Shown here: positions 1 through 6,641 of the stretch, piece after piece
Layout of the letters: every line of letters begins with the position of its first letter
Position numbering within the stretch: position 1 is the stretch's first letter
Assembly: GCA_002421005.1 (NCBI GenBank)
Contig: DIJC01000013.1
Span: 1-18,022 of the forward strand
Source: Enterobacteriaceae bacterium UBA5654
Lineage (GTDB): Bacteria > Pseudomonadota > Gammaproteobacteria > Enterobacterales > Enterobacteriaceae
Reading direction: 5' to 3'
DNA length: 18,022 bases
Translations under genes and position numbers: made by a program
The notes under the pieces: model-generated
Seen by the model: the letters and a program-made list of their open reading frames with translations, nothing else
Told to the model about the DNA's origin: nothing
The model's database searches: none

Positions 1-34
1 GGAACAGTCCGGCGTTGTGGTTACGCCCGGTTTT

Positions 35-73
35 CTCCCTCTCCCTTGAGGGAGAGGGTCGGGGAGAGGGGGA
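35..73. repeat. GC-rich inverted repeat, REP-like
   Basis: A perfect 9-base inverted repeat, CCCTCTCCC (37-45) and GGGAGAGGG (50-58) with a TTGA loop, is followed by a second purine-rich arm (GGGGAGAGGG, 61-70). I recall similar CCCTCTCCC/GGGAGAGGG units as common intergenic repeats in Enterobacter and Klebsiella, but no database was consulted. It lies about 50 bases past the gbpA stop. No U-run follows the stem on either strand, so a standard intrinsic terminator is not supported. It could still stabilise the 3' end of the gbpA mRNA. Confidence 0.6.
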
Positions 74-105
74 GGCGTGCTAGCCACTGACCTGCATCAC
101 AGTGA

Positions 106-1572
106 TCATTGAGTTACCACCGTCCAGGCCATTTTCCATGCGAAGCCGACGCCCGGCTCGTACTGGTTCGCCGACGGGCTCCACTGGACGCAGTAGCCGC
201 TGAACGGGAACGGTTTACACTGGTACACCTTACCGTCTTTTGGCTGGAGCACGCGGGTGCCGGCCTTATAGGACGTCAGGTTTTTCGGGAATTCGTAGTT
301 GTATTTAATGCCCGGAGCTGGCGTTGGCGTCGGTTCCGGCTGCGCGGCTTTTTCTTCCAGCATCAGGTCGATCACGCCCTGGCTGACAATTTCACCGCTC
401 TCATCATAACCGTAGTAGCGCAGCATATGATGTCCGGCGTGCGCATCAACGAGATTCATGGTCAGGGTTTTTGATTCATCCTTTAACGGACGCTGAACGC
501 GGCCTTTTTGATTGCCGCCGTGATCGCTGACGTTCGCATCAAGGAGGACCGAGCCTTCTGCCGTTGCCCGCAGTGTGATGGTGGATTTGCCCTGATCAAT
601 TTTGCTGGCGCTGACGTCTGAAACCGTTAACGACTGGACGACCACTTCATCGCCATAGTAAAGGATCATGGTGTCCAGATCGCTGCCCTCGTTAGCATAG
701 ACCGGGTTCGCGCCGTGGATAGGTTCAACCATGCCGTGCGCGTCCTTCACCCCCGCGCGGATCTGCGAATGTGCCGCGTTGATGGCGGTTGCCAAATCCC
801 AGGTCCACTGGTCGCTGGCACCTTTTTCATCACTGGCAATGGTCAGCGAGGTACGCAACGAGGTGACTTCGCCCTGGGCGTTGAAGAATTTAGCCACGAC
901 GTGATCGCCTGCTTTCAGCGCTTCCCCGGCAATTAAACCGTTCAGCTCTTTCGCCCAGTTATTATGATGGGCGTGCTCATCGCCGCTGGTGCCGTCGCCG
1001 TTACCGAAATCAACGTCAATGGCCTGATAAAAACTGTTGGTGGTATCCGCAATTTCCCATACCGCATAAATGACCTGATAACCGGTACGCTGCGGAACAT
1101 TGCAGGAATGCGTCACCCGAATGGCCGGGGTATTACCGTTACCGTCAATTTCACAAAACGGGGTGTCTTCAAACGCGGCGCGCGTCAGCGGCTTATTTTG
1201 ATCCCAGTTTTGTTTGGTAATGTAATAACGCCAGTTGGTGGTGCGGTGCGGCGCAGTGTGATACCAGACGAAATCAAACTTGCCGCTGGTGATGGGGGTT
1301 TTTGCCCAGCGCGTCGGGCTTTGCTGATCCAGTTCTCCGTAACGGTCTTTACCTGCACTCGCCAGCTTTCCGTCCGGCGGGACGTCACCCGCCGGGTAGC
1401 CGCTGGTTTGTTCCACGCTTTGCGGTTCCCACTGCGCGGAGCCGCAGCCGCTATTTTTACCCAATTTACATTGATAAGCGCGGCTTGCCGGTGCTTCTAC
1501 ATAGCCATGAGCAAATACTGATGTATTAAAAAATAATGCCGCAAGGTATAGCGAAACGTGCTTAATTTTCAT
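106..1572 (-). CDS. gbpA: GbpA-type chitin/GlcNAc-binding lytic polysaccharide monooxygenase, secreted
   Basis: A 488-residue protein matching the GbpA family (about 485 residues in Vibrio). Residues 1-21 form a signal peptide ending VFA. Cleavage leaves His22 as the mature N-terminus, as copper monooxygenases of family AA10 require. The second histidine-brace residue is His109 in the TAPHRTTNWRYYIT motif, and the axial Phe is Phe181 in NSFYQAIDVDF. After the AA10 domain (about 22-195) come two middle domains, a Pro/Thr linker (PEPTPTPAP) and a C-terminal aromatic chitin-binding module (YKAGTRVLQ ... YQCKPFPFSGYCVQW). The start at 1572 was chosen over an upstream in-frame ATG at 1632. It has AGGGAA about 6 bases upstream and gives a clean signal peptide. 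In Vibrio, GbpA binds chitin and mucin GlcNAc; the role here is inferred. The gene lies downstream of the pyrI terminator and is probably transcribed separately. Confidence 0.93.
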   Translation of the reverse strand: MKIKHVSLYLAALFFNTSVFAHGYVEAPASRAYQCKLGKNSGCGSAQWEPQSVEQTSGYPAGDVPPDGKLASAGKDRYGELDQQSPTRWAKTPITSGKFDFVWYHTAPHRTTNWRYYITKQNWDQNKPLTRAAFEDTPFCEIDGNGNTPAIRVTHSCNVPQRTGYQVIYAVWEIADTTNSFYQAIDVDFGNGDGTSGDEHAHHNNWAKELNGLIAGEALKAGDHVVAKFFNAQGEVTSLRTSLTIASDEKGASDQWTWDLATAINAAHSQIRAGVKDAHGMVEPIHGANPVYANEGSDLDTMILYYGDEVVVQSLTVSDVSASKIDQGKSTITLRATAEGSVLLDANVSDHGGNQKGRVQRPLKDESKTLTMNLVDAHAGHHMLRYYGYDESGEIVSQGVIDLMLEEKAAQPEPTPTPAPGIKYNYEFPKNLTSYKAGTRVLQPKDGKVYQCKPFPFSGYCVQWSPSANQYEPGVGFAWKMAWTVVTQ

Positions 1573-1713
1573 AATCCATTCCCTGAATAATAAATAATTG
1601 TCGAGTTTATTAATCTGGAATATAAATTTCAATCACCGTTCAGCGTGCTGGTATTTAATGATATGGTTGATTTTTCACTCTTTTTATTATGATGCGTAAT
1701 CAGGATTTAATGA

Positions 1714-1749
1714 CAGGAAAAATAAAGCACACCGGATCAGGGTGTGCTT
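1714..1749 (-). terminator. Rho-independent terminator of pyrBI
   Basis: Read on the minus strand, AAGCACACC pairs with GGTGTGCTT (1741-1749 with 1725-1733) around a 7-base loop, followed by TTATTTTTCC. It begins 9 bases past the pyrI stop. It should separate pyrBI transcription from gbpA. Confidence 0.9.
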
Positions 1750-1758
1750 ACAGGCTAT

Positions 1759-2220
1759 TTAATTTGCCAGAACGACCTGGTGTGAGAATTCTTTCTCGCA
1801 GTATTTACACTTCAGGGCAATATCACTGGCGCGTTTTCTTACGCTAAAACTGGAATTGACCGGCTCGGCGTGGCTGATGCAGTTGCTGTTCGGGCAAATC
1901 AGCACCGCGTCGATGCGTTCCGGCAGCTTAGGATGCGATTTCCCTACCACTTCATAGTCGTCGATACGGTTGACCGTCGCCAGCGGCGCATACAGCGCGA
2001 GCTGGTCGACCTGCTCATCGGTCAGAAACGTATTCTCAATCTTGATGATATCTTTGCGGCCCATCGCGCCCGACGGTAAATTCAGGCCGACGGTCACGCG
2101 CTGCTCGGTCTCGGTCAGTTTGAACAGCGTCAGCAGGCGGAAGCCCACCTGGGCGGGAATATGATCGATAACGGTGCCGCGCTTAATGGCTTCAACCTGG
2201 AGTTTATTATCATGGGTCAT
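1759..2220 (-). CDS. pyrI: Aspartate carbamoyltransferase regulatory chain
   Basis: A 153-residue protein, the same length as E. coli PyrI. It is the regulatory subunit of aspartate transcarbamoylase: it binds CTP/ATP/UTP and forms the 2(C3)-3(R2) holoenzyme with PyrB, feeding back on the first committed step of pyrimidine synthesis. The N-terminal nucleotide-binding half starts MTHDNKLQVEAIKRGTVIDH. The C-terminal zinc domain keeps all four cysteines: Cys109, Cys114, Cys138 and Cys141. The start at 2220 was chosen over an in-frame ATG at 2355 that lies inside pyrB; GGAG is placed 7 bases upstream. It follows the pyrB stop by 10 bases, so the two are cotranscribed. Nothing unusual was seen. 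Confidence 0.98.
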   Translation of the reverse strand: MTHDNKLQVEAIKRGTVIDHIPAQVGFRLLTLFKLTETEQRVTVGLNLPSGAMGRKDIIKIENTFLTDEQVDQLALYAPLATVNRIDDYEVVGKSHPKLPERIDAVLICPNSNCISHAEPVNSSFSVRKRASDIALKCKYCEKEFSHQVVLAN

Positions 2221-2230
2221 GGGGATCTCC

Positions 2231-3166
2231 TTACAGTGCAAAATCGCGATTGAGGACCAGCGCCAGCAGCGCCTGGCGGGCGAAAATACCGTTACCGGCC
2301 TGCTGGAAATACCAGGCGTGCGGCGTTTTATCGACATCGGTGGCGATCTCATCAATACGCGGCAGCGGATGTAACACTTTCATATTGTCGCGCGCGTCGT
2401 GCAGGTCGCTGGCGCGCAGGACAAACTGCGCTTTGACGTTGGCGTATTCGGACGGGTCGAGGCGCTCCTTCTGTACGCGGGTCATATACAAAATATCTAC
2501 CTCGGCCACCACCTCATCAATCGCGTGATGGACGCTCCAGGCGATGCCTTTCTCATCGAGCATATCCAGAATGTACTGCGGCATCGCCAGTGCGTCCGGG
2601 GCGATAAAGCAGAAGCGGTTGCCGTTGAACTTCGCCAGCGCCTGCGCCAGCGAATGCACGGTGCGGCCATATTTTAAATCGCCGACCATCGCAATCGTCA
2701 GATTTTCCAGACGTCCCTGGGTTTCCTGAATGGTGAACAGATCCAGCAGGGTCTGCGTCGGGTGCTGGTTTGCGCCATCGCCCGCGTTGAGGATGGGGAT
2801 ATTGCCGGAAAATTCGGTCGCCAGCCGCGCCGCGCCTTCCTGCGGATGGCGCATGACGATGGCGTCCACGTAGGTGCTGATCACCGAAATGGTGTCCGCC
2901 AGCGTCTCGCCTTTTTTGCCAAGCGAGGTATTGCTGCTGTCGGAGAAGCCGACGACGCTGGCACCCAGGCGGTGCATGGACGTTTCAAAGGACAAACGGG
3001 TGCGGGTGGAAGCCTCAAAGAAACAGCTGGCGATCACTTTATGCTTCAGCAGCTCCGGCTGCGGATTGGCTTTCAGTTTCGCCGCCGTTGCCAGCACCAG
3101 CTCAAGCTCCTCGCGGCTGAGATCGTTTATGGAAATGATATGTCTTTGAAATAACGGATTAGCCAT
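2231..3166 (-). CDS. pyrB: Aspartate carbamoyltransferase catalytic chain
   Basis: A 311-residue protein, the same length as E. coli PyrB. It condenses carbamoyl phosphate and L-aspartate to N-carbamoyl-aspartate in the cytoplasm. The carbamoyl-phosphate motif STRTR is at residues 53-57. The mobile loop SNTSLGKKGET supplies the active-site Lys, and the HPTQT motif follows GANQ. The start at 3166 is the conserved MANPLFQRHI, with AGGAG 6 bases upstream. The open frame continues upstream without a stop through the leader to 3307, so a longer PyrL-PyrB fusion is possible (see findings). It is first in an operon with pyrI and is controlled by UTP-sensitive attenuation. Confidence 0.98.
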   Translation of the reverse strand: MANPLFQRHIISINDLSREELELVLATAAKLKANPQPELLKHKVIASCFFEASTRTRLSFETSMHRLGASVVGFSDSSNTSLGKKGETLADTISVISTYVDAIVMRHPQEGAARLATEFSGNIPILNAGDGANQHPTQTLLDLFTIQETQGRLENLTIAMVGDLKYGRTVHSLAQALAKFNGNRFCFIAPDALAMPQYILDMLDEKGIAWSVHHAIDEVVAEVDILYMTRVQKERLDPSEYANVKAQFVLRASDLHDARDNMKVLHPLPRIDEIATDVDKTPHAWYFQQAGNGIFARQALLALVLNRDFAL

Positions 3167-3307
3167 GTTTATCTCCTGACGCCTGGGCAAAAAAAAAGCC
3201 CCTGCAATGAGGGGCTTTGGGAATACGTTGAGCAACGGGAAGAAAAACGGCTGGCCTGCGCCCTGTTTCAGACGCGCTAAGACAGTGTGTCGTAGGCTAT
3301 GGACCAT
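3167..3307 (-). CDS. pyrL: pyrBI operon leader peptide PyrL, open into pyrB
   Basis: The ATG at 3307 begins MVHSLRHTVLARLKQGAGQP, then FFFPL and GAFF. This clearly resembles E. coli PyrL (44 residues as I recall it, MVQCVRHFVLPRLKK...). In E. coli, ribosome movement over this peptide, coupled to polymerase pausing when UTP is low, prevents the attenuator from forming. Here the frame has no stop. After GAFF it reads LPRRQEIN and continues directly into the pyrB ATG, 47 codons from the leader start. The cause is a T-run of nine (A9 on the plus strand, 3189-3197), where I recall eight in E. coli. With eight, the frame would stop at the TAA at 3169-3171. The coordinates give the leader portion only. 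Confidence 0.8.
3189..3218 (-). terminator. pyrBI attenuator
   Basis: In the transcript, AAAGCCCC (3218-3211) pairs with GGGGCTTT (3202-3195) around an 8-base loop, and the stem runs into nine U residues (3197-3189). It ends 22 bases before the pyrB start and lies inside the leader reading frame. This is the layout of the enteric UTP-sensing pyrBI attenuator: high UTP uncouples polymerase from the leader ribosome and the terminator forms. Confidence 0.93.
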
Positions 3308-3319
3308 GCTTCCTCCCGG

Positions 3320-3360
3320 CAAATTGTCGGCGATTATACTCACCTCTATGTCGGGATCAA
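3320..3360 (-). promoter_or_regulatory. pyrBI promoter and start region
   Basis: On the minus strand, TTGATC (3360-3355) and TATAAT (3338-3333) are separated by 16 bases. The likely start point lies 8 bases beyond the -10 element, at 3325, in the sequence AATTTG. E. coli pyrBI starts on the same AAUUUG sequence and adds extra U residues there by polymerase slippage when UTP is high, aborting transcripts. The TTT at 3323-3321 preserves this second control layer. Confidence 0.85.
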
Positions 3361-3397
3361 GCGATTAATGCCGATTTTATTCAACGCAAACGGTTCT

Positions 3398-3415
3398 ATT
3401 GAATATTAATTCATT
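3398..3415. promoter_or_regulatory. ARG box (ArgR operator), perfect core
   Basis: ATTGAATATTAATTCATT matches the ARG-box pattern (TGAAT, four A/T, ATTCA) at every core position. It overlaps the stop codon of the ArgR paralogue (3406-3408). Its centre is about 81 bases upstream of the inferred pyrBI start point. No convincing second box was seen at the usual 3-base spacing on either side; only an isolated ATTCA lies at 3379-3383. Part of the match is coding sequence, so chance cannot be excluded. Confidence 0.6.
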
Positions 3416-3885
3416 TTCAGAATGTAATTAATCTGTTTGTGAACCAGCGCGGTACGCTTCACCACCCGTGGCGCGACCCAGACGATGCTGCTACCCGCCA
3501 CGATGCCGAGCACTTCCGGCAGCGCGTGATAATCCAGAATTCGCGCCACCGCCCGGCCATATCCCGCGACGGTATGGATAAGGATAAATTCGCTGTTGTG
3601 CTCCACGCTGACCACCATATCGGCGACGGAGCGGGCGGCATCCGGCACCGGGCGCAGTTGCGGATTCACCGAATAAATTTTTTGTCCTTTGGCGTTCCTG
3701 ATCTTGATCACGCCCAGTAATTTCAGCAGGCGCGAGACGGTGGACTGGCTGATGTTATCGAATCCGTGCAACTGTAAATCACGGCGAATCTCCTCCTGAG
3801 AAAGGTAACGCTTTTCTGCGATCAATCGCTGGCAAACGGTAAGCTGAAGTTGTTCTTTGGCGGAGTATTCACCATATTCCTTCAT
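3406..3885 (-). CDS. argR: ArgR-family arginine-responsive regulator (paralogue linked to ADI genes)
   Basis: A 159-residue protein; E. coli ArgR has 156. The N-terminal winged helix-turn-helix (about 8-75) contains GFDNISQSTVSRLL, close to the ArgR recognition helix, followed by the RNAKGQKIY wing. The C-terminal hexamerisation/arginine domain has GYGRAVARILD and LGIVAGSS. In E. coli ArgR the last segment is GTIAGDD, whose Asp128 and Asp129 contact arginine; here those positions are Ser132 and Ser133. It lies between the ADI transporter and pyrBI, all on one strand, and is probably not the housekeeping ArgR encoded elsewhere. From context it likely regulates arginine catabolism. The start at 3885 has AGGA about 8 bases upstream. 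Its own upstream region is occupied by an ERIC element starting 30 bases away. Confidence 0.9.
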   Translation of the reverse strand: MKEYGEYSAKEQLQLTVCQRLIAEKRYLSQEEIRRDLQLHGFDNISQSTVSRLLKLLGVIKIRNAKGQKIYSVNPQLRPVPDAARSVADMVVSVEHNSEFILIHTVAGYGRAVARILDYHALPEVLGIVAGSSIVWVAPRVVKRTALVHKQINYILKMN

Positions 3886-3914
3886 ATATTAATCCTGTCT
3901 GTATCAGAGGGTTT

Positions 3915-4107
3915 TATACCCGTCATACTTCAAGTTGCTTGTGCGTTGGCTTGACTCGCTCACCCCAGTCACTTACTGGCGTAAGCTCCTGGGGATTCAC
4001 TGCGTCGCCGCGTTACTCGGTCTTGCAGACCTCGCCCGGTGGGCCAGCGCAAGCGCTGTTCAAAACACTCCGTGTTTTGTCATGCAACTCGAATTATTTA
4101 GGGTATA
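3915..4107. repeat. ERIC element with about 66-base internal insertion
   Basis: Terminal inverted repeats TATACCC (3915-3921) and GGGTATA (4101-4107) bound the element. It contains the classic ERIC core CGCTCACCCCAGTCACTTAC (3958-3977) and AAGCTCCTGGGGATTCAC (3983-4000), plus the end GCAACTCGAATTATTTAGGG. It is 193 bases long; the consensus is about 127. The extra sequence lies roughly between 4008 and 4080 and holds small hairpins: CAGCGC/GCGCTG at 4045-4058 and AAAACAC/GTGTTTT at 4062-4078. It occupies nearly all the space between the ADI transporter gene and the ArgR paralogue, so it would be part of any readthrough transcript. Confidence 0.93.
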
Positions 4108-4164
4108 GTAGAAATAATCAGAGCTTATCCTGTCAGCCAGCGGACTCGTTTGTCTTCAGCACGC

Positions 4165-5568
4165 CTATAGTAATGCCCCCAGGCTTAAGGCCGCCATAAT
4201 AACCAGCGTCAGGATCGCCAGCAGGGGCGCAACCCACTTCAGATAACGCACGTACGGGACGCGGGCGATCGCCAGCCCACCCATCACCACCGCTGACGTC
4301 GGCGTCACCAGATTCACAATGCCGGACGCGGACTGATAAGCCGTGACCACCAGTTCGCGCTGTACGCCTGCGAAGTCAGCTAACGGTGCCATGATCGGCA
4401 TGGTCAGCACCGCCAGACCGGAAGAAGAGGGCACCAGAAACGAGAGCACCACTTCCAGCCAGTACATCACGTTGATAAACGCAATGCTCGATAAGCCGCT
4501 AACGATCCCTTCGGCGCTGTGCAAAATAGTATGCGTAATCATTCCCTTATCCATAATCACTACAATACCACGCGCAATACCGATGATAAGCGCCACCCCC
4601 AGTAATTCCCGCGCGCCGTTAATAAAGGTGGACGTCAGCTCCTCTTCGCTCATCCGGGCGATGACCCCGACGATCACCGCCGCGCCAAGAAAGAGCGCCG
4701 AGATCTCCGCCATCCACCAGCCGCGTACCGCCACGCCATAAATCATCACCGCGAAGGCGAGAGCGAAGATCATCAGGATCAGTTTGCGCACGGCGGTGAA
4801 TTCCAGCAAATCAGATCCTTTGTTGCCCAGAAAATGAGTCAGGTTTTCTTCCTGCTTATCCGCCACAATCGAGCAGGATGGATCCTGTCGCACTTTGCGG
4901 GCGTAGCGCATCACCCAGCCAACGCAGATGATCCAGCCCACCACCAGCAGCGCAATGCGCAAGGCGATCCCCGCCGTGAAGGGAATGCCCGCCGCGTTGG
5001 CGGCAATCACCGTGGCGAACGGGTTGATCGTCGAGCCCAGCGTGCCGATCCCCGCGCCCAGCAGAATAGTCGAGGCCGCCACCAGCGGATCGAAACGGGC
5101 CGCCAGCATCACCGGCACCAGCAGGCTGTAAAAAGGCAGCGATTCCTCCGCCATGCCGTAAATGGTGCCGCCTGCGGCAAACAGCGCCATCAGGATCGGG
5201 ATCATCCATTCTTCATGCCCGCGCAGGCGAAAAGTCACGCGCTCAATGCCCGCGTCGATGGCCCCGGTTTTGGTGACAATGCCGAGAAAACCGCCGATGA
5301 TCAGGATAAACAGCGCCACGTCGATGGCCCCGGCCTGCCCGGTTTCAGGATCGTACAGCCCGCTAATCGGTGCCATTAATACCGCGATGATCCCCTGCGG
5401 ATGGGCGGCGACGCTGGCGTAGGTGCCCGCCACCGGGACCTCTTTACCCAGCGCCTCGTTCATCGCCATATGATATTGCCCGGCCGGGACAATCCACGTC
5501 AGGATGGCCACCAGCGCGATAAGAACAAACAAAATGGTATAGGCGGAAGGAAATTTAAAGGTGCTCAT
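4165..5568 (-). CDS. YfcC/DcuC-family membrane transporter of the ADI operon, probable arginine/ornithine exchange
   Basis: A 467-residue polytopic inner-membrane protein with about a dozen hydrophobic segments, starting YTILFVLIALVAILTWIVPAG near residue 9. It contains the YfcC-like signature GGTIYGMAEESLPFYSLLVPVML, then GAGIGTLGSTINPFATVIAANAAG, and VPSSSGLAVLTMPIMAPLADFAG in the C-terminal half. It follows arcB by 46 bases and is the last ADI gene before the ERIC. The classical ADI operon has an APC-family ArcD antiporter at this point. This protein belongs to another superfamily, so exchange of arginine for ornithine is inferred from the neighbourhood only. The start at 5568 (MSTFKFPSAY) was chosen over an upstream ATG at 5610 because AAGGAG is 7 bases before it. 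A strong hairpin sits directly before that ribosome binding site. Confidence 0.85.
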   Translation of the reverse strand: MSTFKFPSAYTILFVLIALVAILTWIVPAGQYHMAMNEALGKEVPVAGTYASVAAHPQGIIAVLMAPISGLYDPETGQAGAIDVALFILIIGGFLGIVTKTGAIDAGIERVTFRLRGHEEWMIPILMALFAAGGTIYGMAEESLPFYSLLVPVMLAARFDPLVAASTILLGAGIGTLGSTINPFATVIAANAAGIPFTAGIALRIALLVVGWIICVGWVMRYARKVRQDPSCSIVADKQEENLTHFLGNKGSDLLEFTAVRKLILMIFALAFAVMIYGVAVRGWWMAEISALFLGAAVIVGVIARMSEEELTSTFINGARELLGVALIIGIARGIVVIMDKGMITHTILHSAEGIVSGLSSIAFINVMYWLEVVLSFLVPSSSGLAVLTMPIMAPLADFAGVQRELVVTAYQSASGIVNLVTPTSAVVMGGLAIARVPYVRYLKWVAPLLAILTLVIMAALSLGALL

Positions 5569-5580
5569 GGTGCTCTCCTT

Positions 5581-5608
5581 GCCCGGCGTACCCTGCGGCA
5601 CGCCGGGC
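5581..5608. other. Intercistronic hairpin between arcB and the transporter gene
   Basis: GCCCGGCGT (5581-5589) and ACGCCGGGC (5600-5608) form a perfect 9-base GC-rich stem with a 10-base loop. In the transcript the hairpin ends immediately before the AAGGAG of the transporter gene. There is no U-run, so it is not an intrinsic terminator. It could protect the upstream mRNA from 3' exonucleases or influence ribosome access. Confidence 0.65.
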
Positions 5609-5614
5609 ATGATG

Positions 5615-6619
5615 TTAGTCGCCGAGTGTCGCCACCATCACCGCTTTGATGGTATGCATCCGGTTTTCCGCTTCGTCGAAGACGATAGAGTGCGGCGATT
5701 CAAACACCTCTTCCGTCACCTCCAGCCCTTTCAGCCCGTAAGCGATTTCAATTTCGCGGCCCATTTTGGTGTGCTCGTTGTGAAATGCGGGCAGGCAGTG
5801 CATGAATTTCACCTGCGGATTGCCGGTGGCATCGATCACCTGTCGGTTGACCTGGTAAGGCTTCATCAGGCTGACGCGTTCGGCCCAGGCTTCTTTCGGC
5901 TCGCCCATCGATACCCACACGTCGGTGTAGAGGAAATCCACGCCGTACACGCCTTCTTCAACGTCATCGGTGAGCGTAATGCGCGCGCCGGTTTCTTTGG
6001 CGATGGTGCGGCACTGCGCGACCAGCGCCTCTTCCGGCCAGAAGGATTTGGGCGCGACCAGGCGGATGTCCATGCCCATTTTGGCGGCTCCGACCATCAG
6101 GGAATTGCCCATGTTATTGCGCGCGTCGCCGAGATAAGCGAAGCGTAACTGGGACAGGTTTTTGCCCGGCGCATGTTCCAGCATGGTCATCAAATCCGCG
6201 AGGATCTGGGTAGGATGAAATTCATCGGTCAGCCCGTTCCATACCGGTACGCCAGCGTGCGCACCCAGCTCTTCGACAATTTGCTGGCCGTAGCCCCGGT
6301 ACTCGATGCCGTCATACATCCGTCCCAGCACGCGGGCAGTGTCTTTCATCGACTCTTTATGACCAATCTGCGAGCCGCTCGGCCCCAGATACGTCACCTG
6401 CGCGCCCTGATCGAATGCGCCGACCTCAAACGCGCAGCGGGTACGGGTGGAGGTTTTTTCAAAAATCAGGGCGATGTTTTTGCCTTTCAGGGTCTGCTTT
6501 TCCTGCCCGGATTTTTTGGCTTTTTTCAGTTCAACAGCGAGGTCAATCAGAAACTGGATTTCAGCGGGCGTGTAATCCAGCAGCTTAAGAAAGTTACGGT
6601 TTTTCAGAGAAATAGTCAT
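5615..6619 (-). CDS. arcB: Ornithine carbamoyltransferase, catabolic (ADI pathway)
   Basis: A 334-residue enzyme of the OTC family that interconverts ornithine plus carbamoyl phosphate with citrulline. In the ADI pathway it runs as citrulline phosphorolysis. The carbamoyl-phosphate motif STRTR is at residues 57-61, HPTQ at 135-138, the ornithine loop SMG at 237-239 and HCLP at 274-277. It sits between arcC (22-base gap) and the transporter. It is a close paralogue of ArgI at 9969-10973. Residue 106 is Glu (MYDGIEYRGYGQ), which I recall as the cooperativity-linked Glu105 of Pseudomonas catabolic OTC; ArgI has Gln there. That and operon position support the catabolic role. The start at 6619 has AGGA about 8 bases upstream. 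Automated annotation may name it argF. Confidence 0.95.
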   Translation of the reverse strand: MTISLKNRNFLKLLDYTPAEIQFLIDLAVELKKAKKSGQEKQTLKGKNIALIFEKTSTRTRCAFEVGAFDQGAQVTYLGPSGSQIGHKESMKDTARVLGRMYDGIEYRGYGQQIVEELGAHAGVPVWNGLTDEFHPTQILADLMTMLEHAPGKNLSQLRFAYLGDARNNMGNSLMVGAAKMGMDIRLVAPKSFWPEEALVAQCRTIAKETGARITLTDDVEEGVYGVDFLYTDVWVSMGEPKEAWAERVSLMKPYQVNRQVIDATGNPQVKFMHCLPAFHNEHTKMGREIEIAYGLKGLEVTEEVFESPHSIVFDEAENRMHTIKAVMVATLGD

Positions 6620-6641
6620 TTTTTTGTCCTTTCAGGCGAAG

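Noticed and set aside
2221..2355. Longer pyrI starting at 2355
   Set aside because: The extension overlaps pyrB coding sequence; the start at 2220 has a good ribosome binding site and the exact family length.
3939..4199. 86-codon plus-strand frame across the ERIC
   Set aside because: It is almost entirely repeat sequence and has no ribosome binding site.
5561..6148. 195-codon plus-strand frame opposite arcB
   Set aside because: His/Arg/Ala-rich composition typical of antisense frames; arcB on the other strand is certain.
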